Shown in pieces: positions 14,427-22,200 of a stretch of DNA of 28,269 nucleotides. The DNA comes from Pseudonocardiaceae bacterium (lineage in GTDB: Bacteria; Actinomycetota; Actinomycetes; Mycobacteriales; Pseudonocardiaceae): the NCBI GenBank assembly GCA_025937115.1, contig JAICSB010000003.1, positions 1 through 28,269 on the forward strand, in the 5' to 3' direction. Made by a program: the position numbers and the translations under genes. Each line of letters opens with the position of its first letter. Positions within the stretch are counted from its first letter, which is position 1. The notes under the pieces are model-generated. The model was given only the letters and a program-made list of their open reading frames with translations, had not been told where the DNA came from and made no database searches.

Positions 14427-14460
14427 ACATAGTGGCACAGCTAAGACCCTCGATGACCAC
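14427..14460. other. attR of the inner element
   Basis: The element-derived half at 14427-14446 contains ACATAGTGGCAC, the imperfect complement of 711-722. The rep-derived half from 14447 contains GACCAC (14455-14460), the exact complement of 689-694. Joining element ends gives an attP dyad with arms 20 bp from the centre on each side; joining rep ends gives an attB dyad with arms 14 bp from the centre on each side. Both centres fall between the first two bases of the shared ACCCTC. Confidence 0.75.
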
Positions 14461-14718
14461 CGGGCCGAGCGCGGCGAATTCGTTCGGCAACTCCTCCAAA
14501 CCGCCGGCATCCACCCCGCCCACGGCCCCCAAGACGGGCCATACCAGTGGGAACGGCCCGCACCCGCCGACCCCGACATCCCACCCCGGCCCGTGCTGCT
14601 CCTTCGTGCCGTCGCCGAACGACAGCGATGGAAAGCCGAATACACCGCCGCCCAACTCGCCACCAGCGGATCACCACCCGGTCACGACTGTTCGGCAACT
14701 GATGATCAAGCAGCCTGA
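14446..14718 (+). pseudogene. RepSA-like replication initiator, C-terminal part
   Basis: Codons from 14446 read TLDDHRAERGEFVRQLL, then YQWERPAPADPDIPPRPVLL and LRAVAERQRWKAEY, the normal end of RepSA-type initiators after the KWS-KTL motif that stops at 707. The phase at the shared hexamer is the same on both sides, so the two pieces were once one gene. The frame is open upstream into the inner element (from 14377) but no initiation site is evident, so this piece is probably not translated alone. The xis-like gene follows after 8 bp. Confidence 0.88.
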
Positions 14719-14726
14719 GAGAGGAG

Positions 14727-15101
14727 ATGACGATGAGCCCCACAGACCAGCCGCTCCGTACCTCTCTGATCAGCACAAACGAGCCTGGTAGAGCCGGCGC
14801 GCCTACCCCACCGCTCCGCATCGTTGGAGAGCACCAAGTGACCACGCAACAACTGACCACAAATCCGTGCAGCGTTGAGAAGGGCCACGACATGGATGCA
14901 GTGGCGGCGCTCAAGTCGCTCCCGCCGCTGATCTCCATTCCCACCACCGCCAAGCTGCTCGGCATCAGCCGGTCGGCCGCGTACCGGTACGCCGCGATGG
15001 GTGACCTACCCACCAGGCATCTCGGCGGCCGGGTCTACATCGTGACATCTCTGCTCTACGAGCTGATCTCGAACGCCGATAATGGAAGTGAGGCGGCCTA
15101 A
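14727..15101 (+). CDS. Excisionase-like MerR/HTH_17 protein of the outer element
   Basis: 124 residues from the ATG at 14727 with GAGAGGAG upstream. The recognisable part is the last 65 residues: LISIPTTAKLLGISRSAAYR, then YAAMGDLPTRHLGGRVYIVT, a helix-turn-helix with wing as in excisionases and AlpA-type proteins. An internal ATG at 14892 with GAGAAGGG in front would give a 69-residue protein of typical Xis length, so the first 55 residues may be untranslated or a poorly conserved extension. Its stop overlaps the integrase start (TAATG), as expected for xis-int pairs that balance excision and integration. Confidence 0.85.
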   Translation: MTMSPTDQPLRTSLISTNEPGRAGAPTPPLRIVGEHQVTTQQLTTNPCSVEKGHDMDAVAALKSLPPLISIPTTAKLLGISRSAAYRYAAMGDLPTRHLGGRVYIVTSLLYELISNADNGSEAA

Positions 15102-16468
15102 TGGCCAACAACCGTCGCCGCGTCCCGGGAGTCACCGTTTATCAACGCGGAAAGAAATGATCATACACGATCTACGGAGAGCCCGACATCCTCACCGGGA
15201 AACGGGATCGGATCAACGCTGGAGGGTTCGAGTCCGAAGATGACGCGTGGGCGTCCGCGTTGAGAAAGCACGCGGAGATGGATCGCGGCCGAAACGTCAA
15301 GCCATCCACACGCACCGTCGAGCAATTCCTCACCGAGTGGCTCGGCAGCGTCAAACACTCACTCAAGTCATCCGCGCATGCGAATTACTCGACGAACGTG
15401 TCCGCCTACATCGTCCCGAAGATCGGTCGGCGGAAGCTGCAAGACATCTCGGTGCCAGTCCTGAACGCATTCTACGTTCATTTGCTCGAAGCCGGCCGGG
15501 TCAAGACCGACGGCAACGGCACGATGTACGAGTATTGGCGCGACCACCGCACGCTCCGCAACGGCCTGGGCCCCACCCCCACCGAACTCAGCAAAGCGTG
15601 CGGCACCTCATATCAGGCAGCGAAGGAGGCCGTCTGCCGCTACCGGAGAGGCCGGGTACCTGCGGAGTACCTCGCCGGCCTGTCACCGAAGTCGGTGCGC
15701 AATATCCACAGGCTGTTGCATCGAGCGCTCAGCGACGCCGTCGCGTGGGACTACCTGATCTTCAATCCGGCCGAACACGCGAGCCTGCCCCGGGCGCACC
15801 GCCGTGGCCGGAGCGTTCCTTCACCCTGGTCGGTCGAGGAACTCGCACAGTGGCTGCGGCATGCCCAGGACGACCGGTTCGCAGGCATGTGGGTCCTAGC
15901 TGCCACAACAGGCATGCGACGCTCAGAGCTGCTCGGAGTTCGCCGTGACTCACTCGATCTCGACACCGGAACACTCACCATCGACGAGACCCTCATCTCG
16001 GTGGCCGGCCGCGCCGAGGAGTCCGATGGCAAGACCGAAGCCGGAGTGCGGACCGTGTCCCTGGATGCCTTCACCGCGGCCCTCCGGCGGCACCTAGCCA
16101 TGCTCGACGTCGAGCAGCAGGCCTTCGGCCCCGCCTACGCGGCGGGCGGCTGGCTGTTCGTCTGGGAAAACGGACAGCGTCCACACCCTGACACGGTGAC
16201 GGGCATGTTCAACCGCCTCGTCGACGCAGCCGGCTCCCGGCGGATTCGGCTCCACGACGTGAGGCATACGTACTCGACGCTGTCGCTCGACTCCAGCATC
16301 GAGCCCAAGAGCCTTAGTGATCGGGTCGGTCACTCCAACCCGACCGTCACGTTCCAGATCTACGCACATCGCTCCACTGGGCGAGACCGCGCTGCCGCAG
16401 ACCTCATCGGTCGCCTGATCGAGGATGCCGTCGGCGGTTCGGAGGGCACCCCACCCGAGGCCTGTTGA
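15101..16468 (+). pseudogene. Tyrosine integrase of the outer element, with in-frame TGA at codon 20
   Basis: The frame starts MANNRRRVPGVTVYQRGKK and then meets TGA at 15158-15160 where the family usually has Trp (KKW-SYT). After it the frame stays open for 435 codons: FLTEWLGSVKHSLKSSAHAN (SAM-like core-binding domain), WVLAATTGMRRSELLGVRRD (catalytic Arg), KTEAGVRTVSLD (Lys strand), RIRLHDVRHTYSTLS (HxxR), VGHSNPTVTFQIYAH (final His/Tyr). All catalytic residues are present. Reinitiation, for example at TTG 15260, would give a protein of about 402 residues lacking the arm-binding N-terminus; TGA readthrough would restore the whole. I call it probably inactivated, with the TGA possibly a sequencing artefact. 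Confidence 0.85.
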
Positions 16469-16476
16469 CCAGGCTG

Positions 16477-16496
16477 TTACTACCGTTCTTACTACC
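16477..16496. repeat. Direct repeat TTACTACC between integrase and tRNA
   Basis: TTACTACC occurs at 16477-16484 and 16489-16496, a 12-bp period just after the integrase stop. Direct repeats in this position are typical arm-type binding sites of tyrosine integrases at the element end. Only two copies are visible. Confidence 0.4.
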
Positions 16497-16505
16497 AGTA
16501 CATGG

Positions 16506-16542
16506 AAAACGGCCCCCGAGAAGATCTCCCGAGAGCCGTTTT
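16506..16542 (-). terminator. Terminator of tRNA-fMet and possibly of the integrase
   Basis: AAAACGGC at 16506-16513 and its exact complement at 16535-16542 form an 8-bp stem ending in T runs on both strands, with further partial pairing inside. It begins 3 bp beyond the tRNA 3' end on the minus strand and lies 37 bp after the integrase stop on the plus strand, so it could stop transcription from both sides. Confidence 0.65.
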
Positions 16543-16545
16543 GCC

Positions 16546-16622
16546 TGGTAGCGGGGGTAGGATTCGAACCTACGACCTCTGGGTTATGAGCCCAGCGAGC
16601 TACCGAGCTGCTCCACCCCGCG
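16546..16622 (-). tRNA. Initiator tRNA-fMet (CAT)
   Basis: Read on the minus strand it begins CGCGGGGTGGAGCAGCTC. It has an anticodon arm of GGGCTCATAACCC with anticodon CAT, a T arm GTAGG-TTCGAAT-CCTAC and an encoded CCA end. Two signs mark it as the initiator and not the elongator: three consecutive G-C pairs below the anticodon loop and a C1-U72 mismatch at the top of the acceptor stem. It is the attachment target of the outer element. The gene is complete, so integration kept it intact. Confidence 0.93.
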
Positions 16623-16881
16623 TTGGTAAGCGTCACCCTACGCGGGCAGTCACCGGGGGAGCAAATCGGGGGTCCACCGCCTGACCAAGGTATCCAGCGA
16701 GGACGTGTCTAGGCCTGATCATCATCGTGACTCCGTTACGTCGAGCTGCGCCGCCAAGTCCGGCAACGCGCGCACGGTCCATCGACCTGCGTGGCTTCGA
16801 GACGCGAGGCACCCGTCGATGCGGACAGCCGTCGGTCAGCCTCACCCCGCGCTGCACTCGCAGAAAAGCTGGAGGACACAC

Positions 16882-17379
16882 TCACATGTCCCGATAGCCC
16901 ATCTCATACAGTCCACCGGAGTCGGCCGCGCAGAGTGCGTCACCGAGCGCGGGCAGGCCGATCGCCTTGAAAGCGCGCGCAACCTGGCTCCGGTATTTTA
17001 GAATATCAGATTTGATTGCATTGATATCACTCGGGACACACTCCACAACTGCTCGTGCGATCGACTCAGCCACCTCGCCGGGAGGCTTATTCTGACTGAT
17101 TCCGCGCAAGTACACGTAGTTCGACGCGAGGCAGCCGACTGCTCGACCGACGAAGGCTATCGGGGGGATTTCGGCAACACCTAATGGTCCGCCCGCCGCC
17201 CCCATTTTGAGAAAGCCCTCCTCCTGCAGGCGCCGCCGGATGCGGGACTCTATCGATGGGCGATCGCCCGTGGATAAAATATCTTCGGGAATTGACGCGA
17301 GTGCTCGATCGAGCACTTCCAGCTCGGGCTCCGAGAGTTGAGCGTACGATGCGAAGTCTGTTTCTTGTGCTTGAGTCAT
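16882..17379 (-). CDS. Unrecognised 165-aa protein
   Basis: Begins MTQAQETDFASYAQLSEPEL from the ATG at 17379 with GGAGG nine bases upstream. Likely helices include ELEVLDRALASIPEDILS and IESRIRRRLQEEGFLKM. A Gly/Ala-rich hydrophobic middle (GAAGGPLGVAEIPPIAFVGR, then AVGCLASNYVYLRGIS) could insert in or touch the membrane. The end is GLPALGDALCAADSGGLYEM. It lies on the chromosomal side of the tRNA and appears less GC-rich than its neighbours, which hints at acquisition. I do not recognise the family. Confidence 0.65.
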   Translation of the reverse strand: MTQAQETDFASYAQLSEPELEVLDRALASIPEDILSTGDRPSIESRIRRRLQEEGFLKMGAAGGPLGVAEIPPIAFVGRAVGCLASNYVYLRGISQNKPPGEVAESIARAVVECVPSDINAIKSDILKYRSQVARAFKAIGLPALGDALCAADSGGLYEMGYRDM

Positions 17380-17490
17380 TGTTCGTGCCTCCGTGTTTGC
17401 CAGCCCTGACGCGCGCCAGATACCTTAGCGAACCACTCCAGTGAGTGTGCCGACTCGAGCCCAACCTCGGCCAGCGGACCGGGTCACCGG

Positions 17491-20418
17491 TCAGCCACCG
17501 CCGCCGGCTGGTGCGGGAGTAGCCCCACCCCCGGCTGCCGCGGCGGCTGTGTCAAACCGCTTGGTAGCCGCGTCGAGGTCGGCCAGCGCCTTGCCCTGAG
17601 AGTTGAAGTCGCCCGCAGCCTGCGCTGCCCGCAGGCGCTTGAGCGCATCGGCAATGTCAGCAACGGCTTGACGCATGCTCTGACTGGCCACTCCAGCGCC
17701 GGCCGACGCGGGAAGTTGTGCTGCGCTCTGATTCGGCGCTGAGCCCATCTGGTCCGGCGAGGTGGTGGCATCCCCGGCGCCGGCACCGAAAACCTGGTTG
17801 AGCGCCTCACGCAGGGTCGGGGCGTAACCGATCCGGTCGCCGTAGGCCACCAGTACCCGATTCAATTGCGGGAACGCCGCTTGCTGGTTCGCTCGCTCGA
17901 TATAGACCGGTTCCACGTACAGCAGCCCGCCGCCCACTGGGAGTGTCAGCAAGTTCCCATAACGCACATCGGTCTCAGACTGCCGCAGCAAGTTCAGCTC
18001 CGCGCTCACTTGCGCAGAGGACACGAACCTGTTCTGGACTTGCTCTGGACCCAGCGTCTGAGAGTCACCGGGCAGCTCGAGCACCCGGATCTTTCCGTAA
18101 TCTTGTGGGTCGGACGCTGCTGAGATGTAGGCCGCCAGGAACGGTCGGCGCAGGCTGACCAGCGCGCTGGTGAGCTGGAACTCAGCTGGCCCCCGCCCGA
18201 TCGGCGGACCGGCCAGCACGTAATACGGCGGCTGGTCGACTCCCTGCTGATTCTGGGTCGGATCGGTGGGAACATTCCAGAAGTCGTCGTTGGTGAAGAA
18301 CACCGATGGATTGTTCACGTGATAACGCGCGAGCATCTCCCGCTGCACCTTGAAGAGGTCTTCCGGATAGCGGAAGTGCGCCCGCAGCTCGGGGCTGATC
18401 GCACTAGCCGGCTGCACGGTGCCGGGGAAGACATTCATCCATGTCCGCAGTACCGGATCGCTTTCATCCATCGCGTACAGCGTTACGGTGCCGTCATAGG
18501 CGTCGACCGTAGCCTTCACCGAGTTGCGGATATAGCTGATCTCATCATCCGGCAGACGGACCACCCCGGTCAGCGAGTCGGTGGTCGCCTGGCCCAACAC
18601 GGTCCGCTGCGCGTAGGGGTAGCTGTCCAGCGTCGTGTAGCCGTCGAGAATCCACTCGATACGGCCGTTGATCACGGCTGGATAAGGGTCGCCGTCGACG
18701 GTGAGCCAGGGCGCGACCTTCTCCACCCGATCCCTCGGATGCTGATTATAAATGATCTTGGAATCGGGCCCGATCGCCTGATTGAAAAGGATGTTGCGCT
18801 CGCCGTAGTAGGCGGCGAACATCAGTCGACTCGCCCAGCTCCCGAGCGGAACCCCACCCTTGCCTTGATAGGTGTAGTTCTCGGGGCGGCCGTCGAACTC
18901 CCGAGCAGCGGCCCCGGGGTCCCCCCCAACGATCGCGTAGTCGTCGATCAACTCGCCGAAGTAGATCCGCGGCTGTTGGACAGGGATATCGCCCTGCCGC
19001 GAGGTGTCCGACACGGTGAACACCGGGTAGCCGCCCTCCCCGGAGCCGGCGTCTTTCAGCGCGGAGTTCACGGTGTTGGCCGGGGCGGCAACGAAGCCGT
19101 TGCCGTGGGTGAAGGTGAGGTGCTGGTTGATCCAGGTTTTCTGATTCTCGGCCAACGACTTCGACTCCAGCTCACGGACCGCAACAATGTAATCCTGCGT
19201 CTTACCGTTGACTGTGTAGCGGTCGACGTCGAGTTTGTCCGGGAAACCGTAGAAGTTCTCCCTTTGCTGCAGCTGCGTGAAGGTAGGAGACAGCACGCTG
19301 GGATCCAGCAGCCGTACGTTGCCGATCGTGGCGGTGTCGGCCTGCACGTCAGCCGGCGACGCGTCGCTACGCCCGGAGTATTGGGAATACACAACCTGCC
19401 GGTCGGTGATGCCGTAGGCCGACCGAGTGGCGGCGATGTTGCGCTGGATCGACGGCGCCTCGCGGATGTTGGCGTTGGGCCGGACCACGAACTGCTCCAA
19501 GACCGCCGGCCACGCCGCGCCCACCAGGATGCTGGACAGCAACAGCAGTGCGATGGCGATAGCCGGCAGTTGAAGGTTGCGCAGCACCGCGCCAACGAAG
19601 AAGGCGATCGCGCAGATCACCGCGATGCACATCAGGATGATCTTGGCGGGAAGTACCGCGTTGAGGTCGGTGTAACTGGCCCCGGTGAACAGCGGGTTAC
19701 GTCGGGAGAACAGCAGCTCGTAGCGATCCAGAAAATAACCCAGAGCTTTGAACAGCACGAACGTGCCCGCCAGTATCCCGAGCTGGACCCGGGCCGGGCC
19801 GGAGAGTTGCCCGCCTCGGCCGGCCAGCCGCAGACCACCGAACAGGTAGTGGGTGAGCAGCGCACCGAGGAAGGAGATCACCACGGCGAGAAAGGCCCAG
19901 CCCAGCAGCTTCCGATAGAACGGCAGCTCGAAGGCATAGAAGCCGACATCCTTGTGGAACTGCGGATCGGACACGCCGAAACTCGTGCCATGTATGAACA
20001 TCTGCACGGTCTGCCAGTCACCCAGCGCGGACAGCCCGGCGATCAGGCCAACCAGTACGGGCACGCCGATGCCCACCAGGCGCAGGCGACCGACGATGGC
20101 TGTGCGATACCGCGCCACCGGATCTTCCGGCCCCGCCACCGGCACGAACACCGGCCGGGTGCGGTAAGCGACAACGATGTTCAGCGCCAGCAGCCCGCCG
20201 ACAACCAGTCCCACAATGAGGAACTGAACGAGACTGGTGACCAGGACGGTGGAGAACACCGACCGGTAACCCACCTCACCGAACCACAACCAGTCCACGT
20301 AGGTGTCGATCAGCCGCGATCCGATGATGAGCGTGGCCAGCGCAGCTGTACCAACGGTGATCAGAATCCGAGCGCGCCGAGAAAGCGCGGGAACTCCGAC
20401 AGATTGCCGGTTGGCCAC
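17491..20418 (-). CDS. UPF0182 family large membrane protein (Rv3193c-like)
   Basis: 975 residues from the GTG at 20418, chosen for AGGAG eight bases upstream and because the family starts near LSRRARILITVG; a longer frame to 20484 is unlikely. Several membrane helices occupy the first 320 residues, with the family signature DTYVDWLWFGEVGYRSVF near the N-terminus, AYRTRPVFVP, DPQFHKDVGFYAFELPFYR and ALGYFLDRYELLFSRRN. The long extracytoplasmic part carries NANIREAPSIQRNIAATRSA, THGNGFVAAPANTVN, RIEWILDGYTTLDSYPYAQ and SYIRNSVKATVDAYDGTVTL, and the C-terminus is Ala/Gly/Pro-rich. Function of the family is unknown. It is divergent from the PPA1309-like gene. Confidence 0.95.
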   Translation of the reverse strand: MANRQSVGVPALSRRARILITVGTAALATLIIGSRLIDTYVDWLWFGEVGYRSVFSTVLVTSLVQFLIVGLVVGGLLALNIVVAYRTRPVFVPVAGPEDPVARYRTAIVGRLRLVGIGVPVLVGLIAGLSALGDWQTVQMFIHGTSFGVSDPQFHKDVGFYAFELPFYRKLLGWAFLAVVISFLGALLTHYLFGGLRLAGRGGQLSGPARVQLGILAGTFVLFKALGYFLDRYELLFSRRNPLFTGASYTDLNAVLPAKIILMCIAVICAIAFFVGAVLRNLQLPAIAIALLLLSSILVGAAWPAVLEQFVVRPNANIREAPSIQRNIAATRSAYGITDRQVVYSQYSGRSDASPADVQADTATIGNVRLLDPSVLSPTFTQLQQRENFYGFPDKLDVDRYTVNGKTQDYIVAVRELESKSLAENQKTWINQHLTFTHGNGFVAAPANTVNSALKDAGSGEGGYPVFTVSDTSRQGDIPVQQPRIYFGELIDDYAIVGGDPGAAAREFDGRPENYTYQGKGGVPLGSWASRLMFAAYYGERNILFNQAIGPDSKIIYNQHPRDRVEKVAPWLTVDGDPYPAVINGRIEWILDGYTTLDSYPYAQRTVLGQATTDSLTGVVRLPDDEISYIRNSVKATVDAYDGTVTLYAMDESDPVLRTWMNVFPGTVQPASAISPELRAHFRYPEDLFKVQREMLARYHVNNPSVFFTNDDFWNVPTDPTQNQQGVDQPPYYVLAGPPIGRGPAEFQLTSALVSLRRPFLAAYISAASDPQDYGKIRVLELPGDSQTLGPEQVQNRFVSSAQVSAELNLLRQSETDVRYGNLLTLPVGGGLLYVEPVYIERANQQAAFPQLNRVLVAYGDRIGYAPTLREALNQVFGAGAGDATTSPDQMGSAPNQSAAQLPASAGAGVASQSMRQAVADIADALKRLRAAQAAGDFNSQGKALADLDAATKRFDTAAAAAGGGATPAPAGGGG

Positions 20419-20589
20419 AGAACACTCTCCTGGCGACGACAGTGGTGCAGTGTGGACCGGACCCGTTGGCGTAGCCGGTGCCACGTCGGGTCAGTCCTGT
20501 CTGTCCAACTCTACGGCGGCCCTCAGGGTTCCGATCCTGGTGCCCGCACCGCTACCGACGGTTCCCGGCACCGATGCGACGATGGTGCA

Positions 20590-21138
20590 GTGAGCGAGCC
20601 ACCGCCGTACCCATCCACGCTGTCTCATACCTTGCCTGCCACGGCGCGCGAGGTCGAGGAGTTCGTGGCAGCCGCCGGGTGGGATCAGCCGCCGCAACTG
20701 TTCGCCTTGGTGACGACGGTGACTCTGCTGGCCAGCCAACCAGAACTCGCCGAGCAGCTGGACGCGCAGGCCCCGCTCACGCCAGTAGCTCAGGACACCC
20801 TGCCCGAGGGTGAGCTCGATGCTGCGCTGGCCGGCATCGAATGGCCTGACTCGGTCGCCGGCTGCGCGTTAGCGCAAGAAATCGTGGTACTGCCACCGGA
20901 GGCGCAGGCTGCTCTCGGCGAGCTGCCCGACGACCCGGAGCAGGCCCGTCGCGCCGCTGCCGCGCATCCGCAGCGGCGGGAAGGCAGGCTGGTCGCTGCG
21001 GTGCTGCGGGACGGCGTCGGAGCCTGTGTGTTGCGGCTACGTGCCGATCCGAAAGGCGATCTCAGCCGGGACGAGGTCGTGGAAGATCCCCAGCTAGCCC
21101 CGAATCTGCTCCATGCATTGCTGGCAACGTTGGGTTAA
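20590..21138 (+). CDS. PPA1309-like conserved actinobacterial protein
   Basis: 182 residues from the GTG at 20590. Visible blocks are TAREVEEFVAAAGWDQPPQL, FALVTTVTLLASQPELAEQL, then DTLPEGELDAALAGIEWP and VAGCALAQEIVVLPPEAQAA. The Asp/Glu-rich soluble protein matches what I recall of the PPA1309 family, common beside UPF0182 and the PDZ-Lon protease in Actinobacteria. The gene is convergent with the protease gene: the two stop codons overlap in TTAA at 21135-21138, followed by a 14-bp palindrome (21139-21152) that could serve as a shared terminator. Cellular role unknown. The frame is also open upstream, antisense to UPF0182, but that part is not coding. Confidence 0.85.
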   Translation: MSEPPPYPSTLSHTLPATAREVEEFVAAAGWDQPPQLFALVTTVTLLASQPELAEQLDAQAPLTPVAQDTLPEGELDAALAGIEWPDSVAGCALAQEIVVLPPEAQAALGELPDDPEQARRAAAAHPQRREGRLVAAVLRDGVGACVLRLRADPKGDLSRDEVVEDPQLAPNLLHALLATLG

Positions 21139-22157
21139 CAGCCAGCTGGCTGCTGGCCCGCTCGAATCGCGTCCAGCGCGTGCACCGCGTCCGCCAGGGT
21201 GCCCACCCGCACCAATCTCAGCCCCGCGGGGGCCCGCTGGACGGCCTCGGTGCAGTTCTCGGCGGGCACCAGGAACACCGATGCGCCAGCTTCCCGAGCG
21301 CGAATCATCTTCAGTGGGATGCCACCGATCGGACCTACTTGACCTGCCGGGGCAATCTCGCCGGTGCCCGCCACGAAGGTGTTATTCGTCAGCGCACCCG
21401 GTGTCAATTTGTCCACGATCGCCAGCGCGAACATCAAGCCCGCTGAGGGACCGCCCACGTCGGCCAGGGTGATGTCGATGGCGAAATTCACGTCGGGAGC
21501 CTCGGTCACCCCGATGCCCAGGTAGCCGCGGCCTGGTTGGGTACCCGCGCCGAGGGTGATCGCGACCTCCTGCGGTGGGCTGTCGCCGCGTTGGAAGCGG
21601 ACCTCTACGAGCTGGCCGGGGTGACTGCCGGCGAGCAGGTCGACCACCTGTTGCGCGCTGCGCAGCAGGTGTCCGTCGACGGCCAGCAACCGGTCGCCGA
21701 CGGCGAGCTTGCCCTTCACTGCGCCGTTGGGAACCAACTGACCGACCACGACCTTGGTCGGATAACCCAGATAGCGCAGCGCAGCCGTTTTCGCATTGGC
21801 CTCCGAGCCTTGGAACATCTCCTTGTTCTGCATCTGCACCTGCTGCTCGGACAGCGTCGGCGGGAAGATCTCATCGCGGGGAAGCAGCTCGCTGCTCGCC
21901 GATATCCACAGCGCGAGCGCCCCGTAAAGAGTCACGTTGTCGACCACCGACACTGTCGTCATGTTGAGGTGACCGCTGGTGGGGTAGGTCTGAGTGCCTT
22001 TGATGTCCACCACTGTCTTGCCTGCCACGACACCCAGGGTGTTGAACGTGGGTCCGGGGCGAAGCGCGACGTAGGGCACCGTCGCGAACGCACCCAGTAA
22101 CCCAAGCGCCATGGCGAGTCCGAGGCTGACCATCAGGGTCCAGGTTCGCCGGGTCAC
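21135..22157 (-). CDS. PDZ-domain Lon-like membrane protease (YlbL/Rv3194c family)
   Basis: 340 residues from the GTG at 22157, giving the usual family length; a frame open to 22361 adds non-family sequence. One N-terminal membrane segment (TLMVSLGLAMALGLLGAFAT) is followed by VALRPGPTFNTLG and TYPTSGHLNMTTVSV. The PDZ domain contains KLAVGDRLLAVDGHLLRSAQ. The C-terminal Lon-type domain has the catalytic Ser in GGPSAGLMFALAIVDKLTPG (about residue 238) and the Lys in GGIPLKMIRARE (about 283), plus FVAGTGEIAPAGQVGPIGG. It is probably an envelope protease with its PDZ and Lon domains outside the membrane. It is divergent from the DUF2342 gene, with only 43 bp between starts. Confidence 0.95.
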   Translation of the reverse strand: MTRRTWTLMVSLGLAMALGLLGAFATVPYVALRPGPTFNTLGVVAGKTVVDIKGTQTYPTSGHLNMTTVSVVDNVTLYGALALWISASSELLPRDEIFPPTLSEQQVQMQNKEMFQGSEANAKTAALRYLGYPTKVVVGQLVPNGAVKGKLAVGDRLLAVDGHLLRSAQQVVDLLAGSHPGQLVEVRFQRGDSPPQEVAITLGAGTQPGRGYLGIGVTEAPDVNFAIDITLADVGGPSAGLMFALAIVDKLTPGALTNNTFVAGTGEIAPAGQVGPIGGIPLKMIRAREAGASVFLVPAENCTEAVQRAPAGLRLVRVGTLADAVHALDAIRAGQQPAGC

Positions 22158-22200
22158 GGCCGAACAGCGTACGTGCCGAGGTTCCGCGTACCGTGGAGAC

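Larger units (their letters stand above)
702..14446. mobile_element. Inner 13.7-kb serine-recombinase element inserted in rep
   Basis: The rep reading frame leaves the gene at the shared hexamer ACCCTC at 702-707 and re-enters at the same hexamer at 14446-14451. Joining them restores KWSNKTL followed by DDHRAERGEF in the same codon phase. The intervening 13,744 bp contains a large serine recombinase whose start codon lies 25 bp from the right junction, the usual position of the integrase in such elements. The cargo is a regulator pair, small secreted or membrane proteins, a resolvase, a coiled-coil/HTH block and a P4-type primase-helicase. There are no structural phage genes. Confidence 0.88.
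1..16550. mobile_element. Outer pSAM2/AICE-like integrative element, right part only
   Basis: The order rep, xis-like, tyrosine integrase, tRNA is the usual distal module of actinomycete integrative and conjugative elements. The integrase ends 77 bp before the 3' end of the tRNA, as expected when the tRNA 3' half is the attachment site. The right boundary is therefore placed in or at the 3' part of the tRNA, but its exact base is not visible without the left copy. Transfer (tra/spd) genes would be expected left of rep, outside the window. The element is interrupted by the inner island at 702-14446, and both rep and int carry lesions. Confidence 0.75.

Noticed and set aside
702..14446. Interpretation of the inner element as a complete prophage
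   Set aside because: No capsid, portal, tail, large terminase or lysis gene is visible.
16546..16622. Elongator tRNA-Met
   Set aside because: Three G-C pairs in the anticodon stem and the C1-U72 mismatch point to the initiator form.
18319..20589. Very long plus-strand open frame continuing into the PPA1309-like gene
   Set aside because: It is antisense to the well-conserved UPF0182 gene and is open because of high GC. Only the part from the GTG at 20590 has family sequence.
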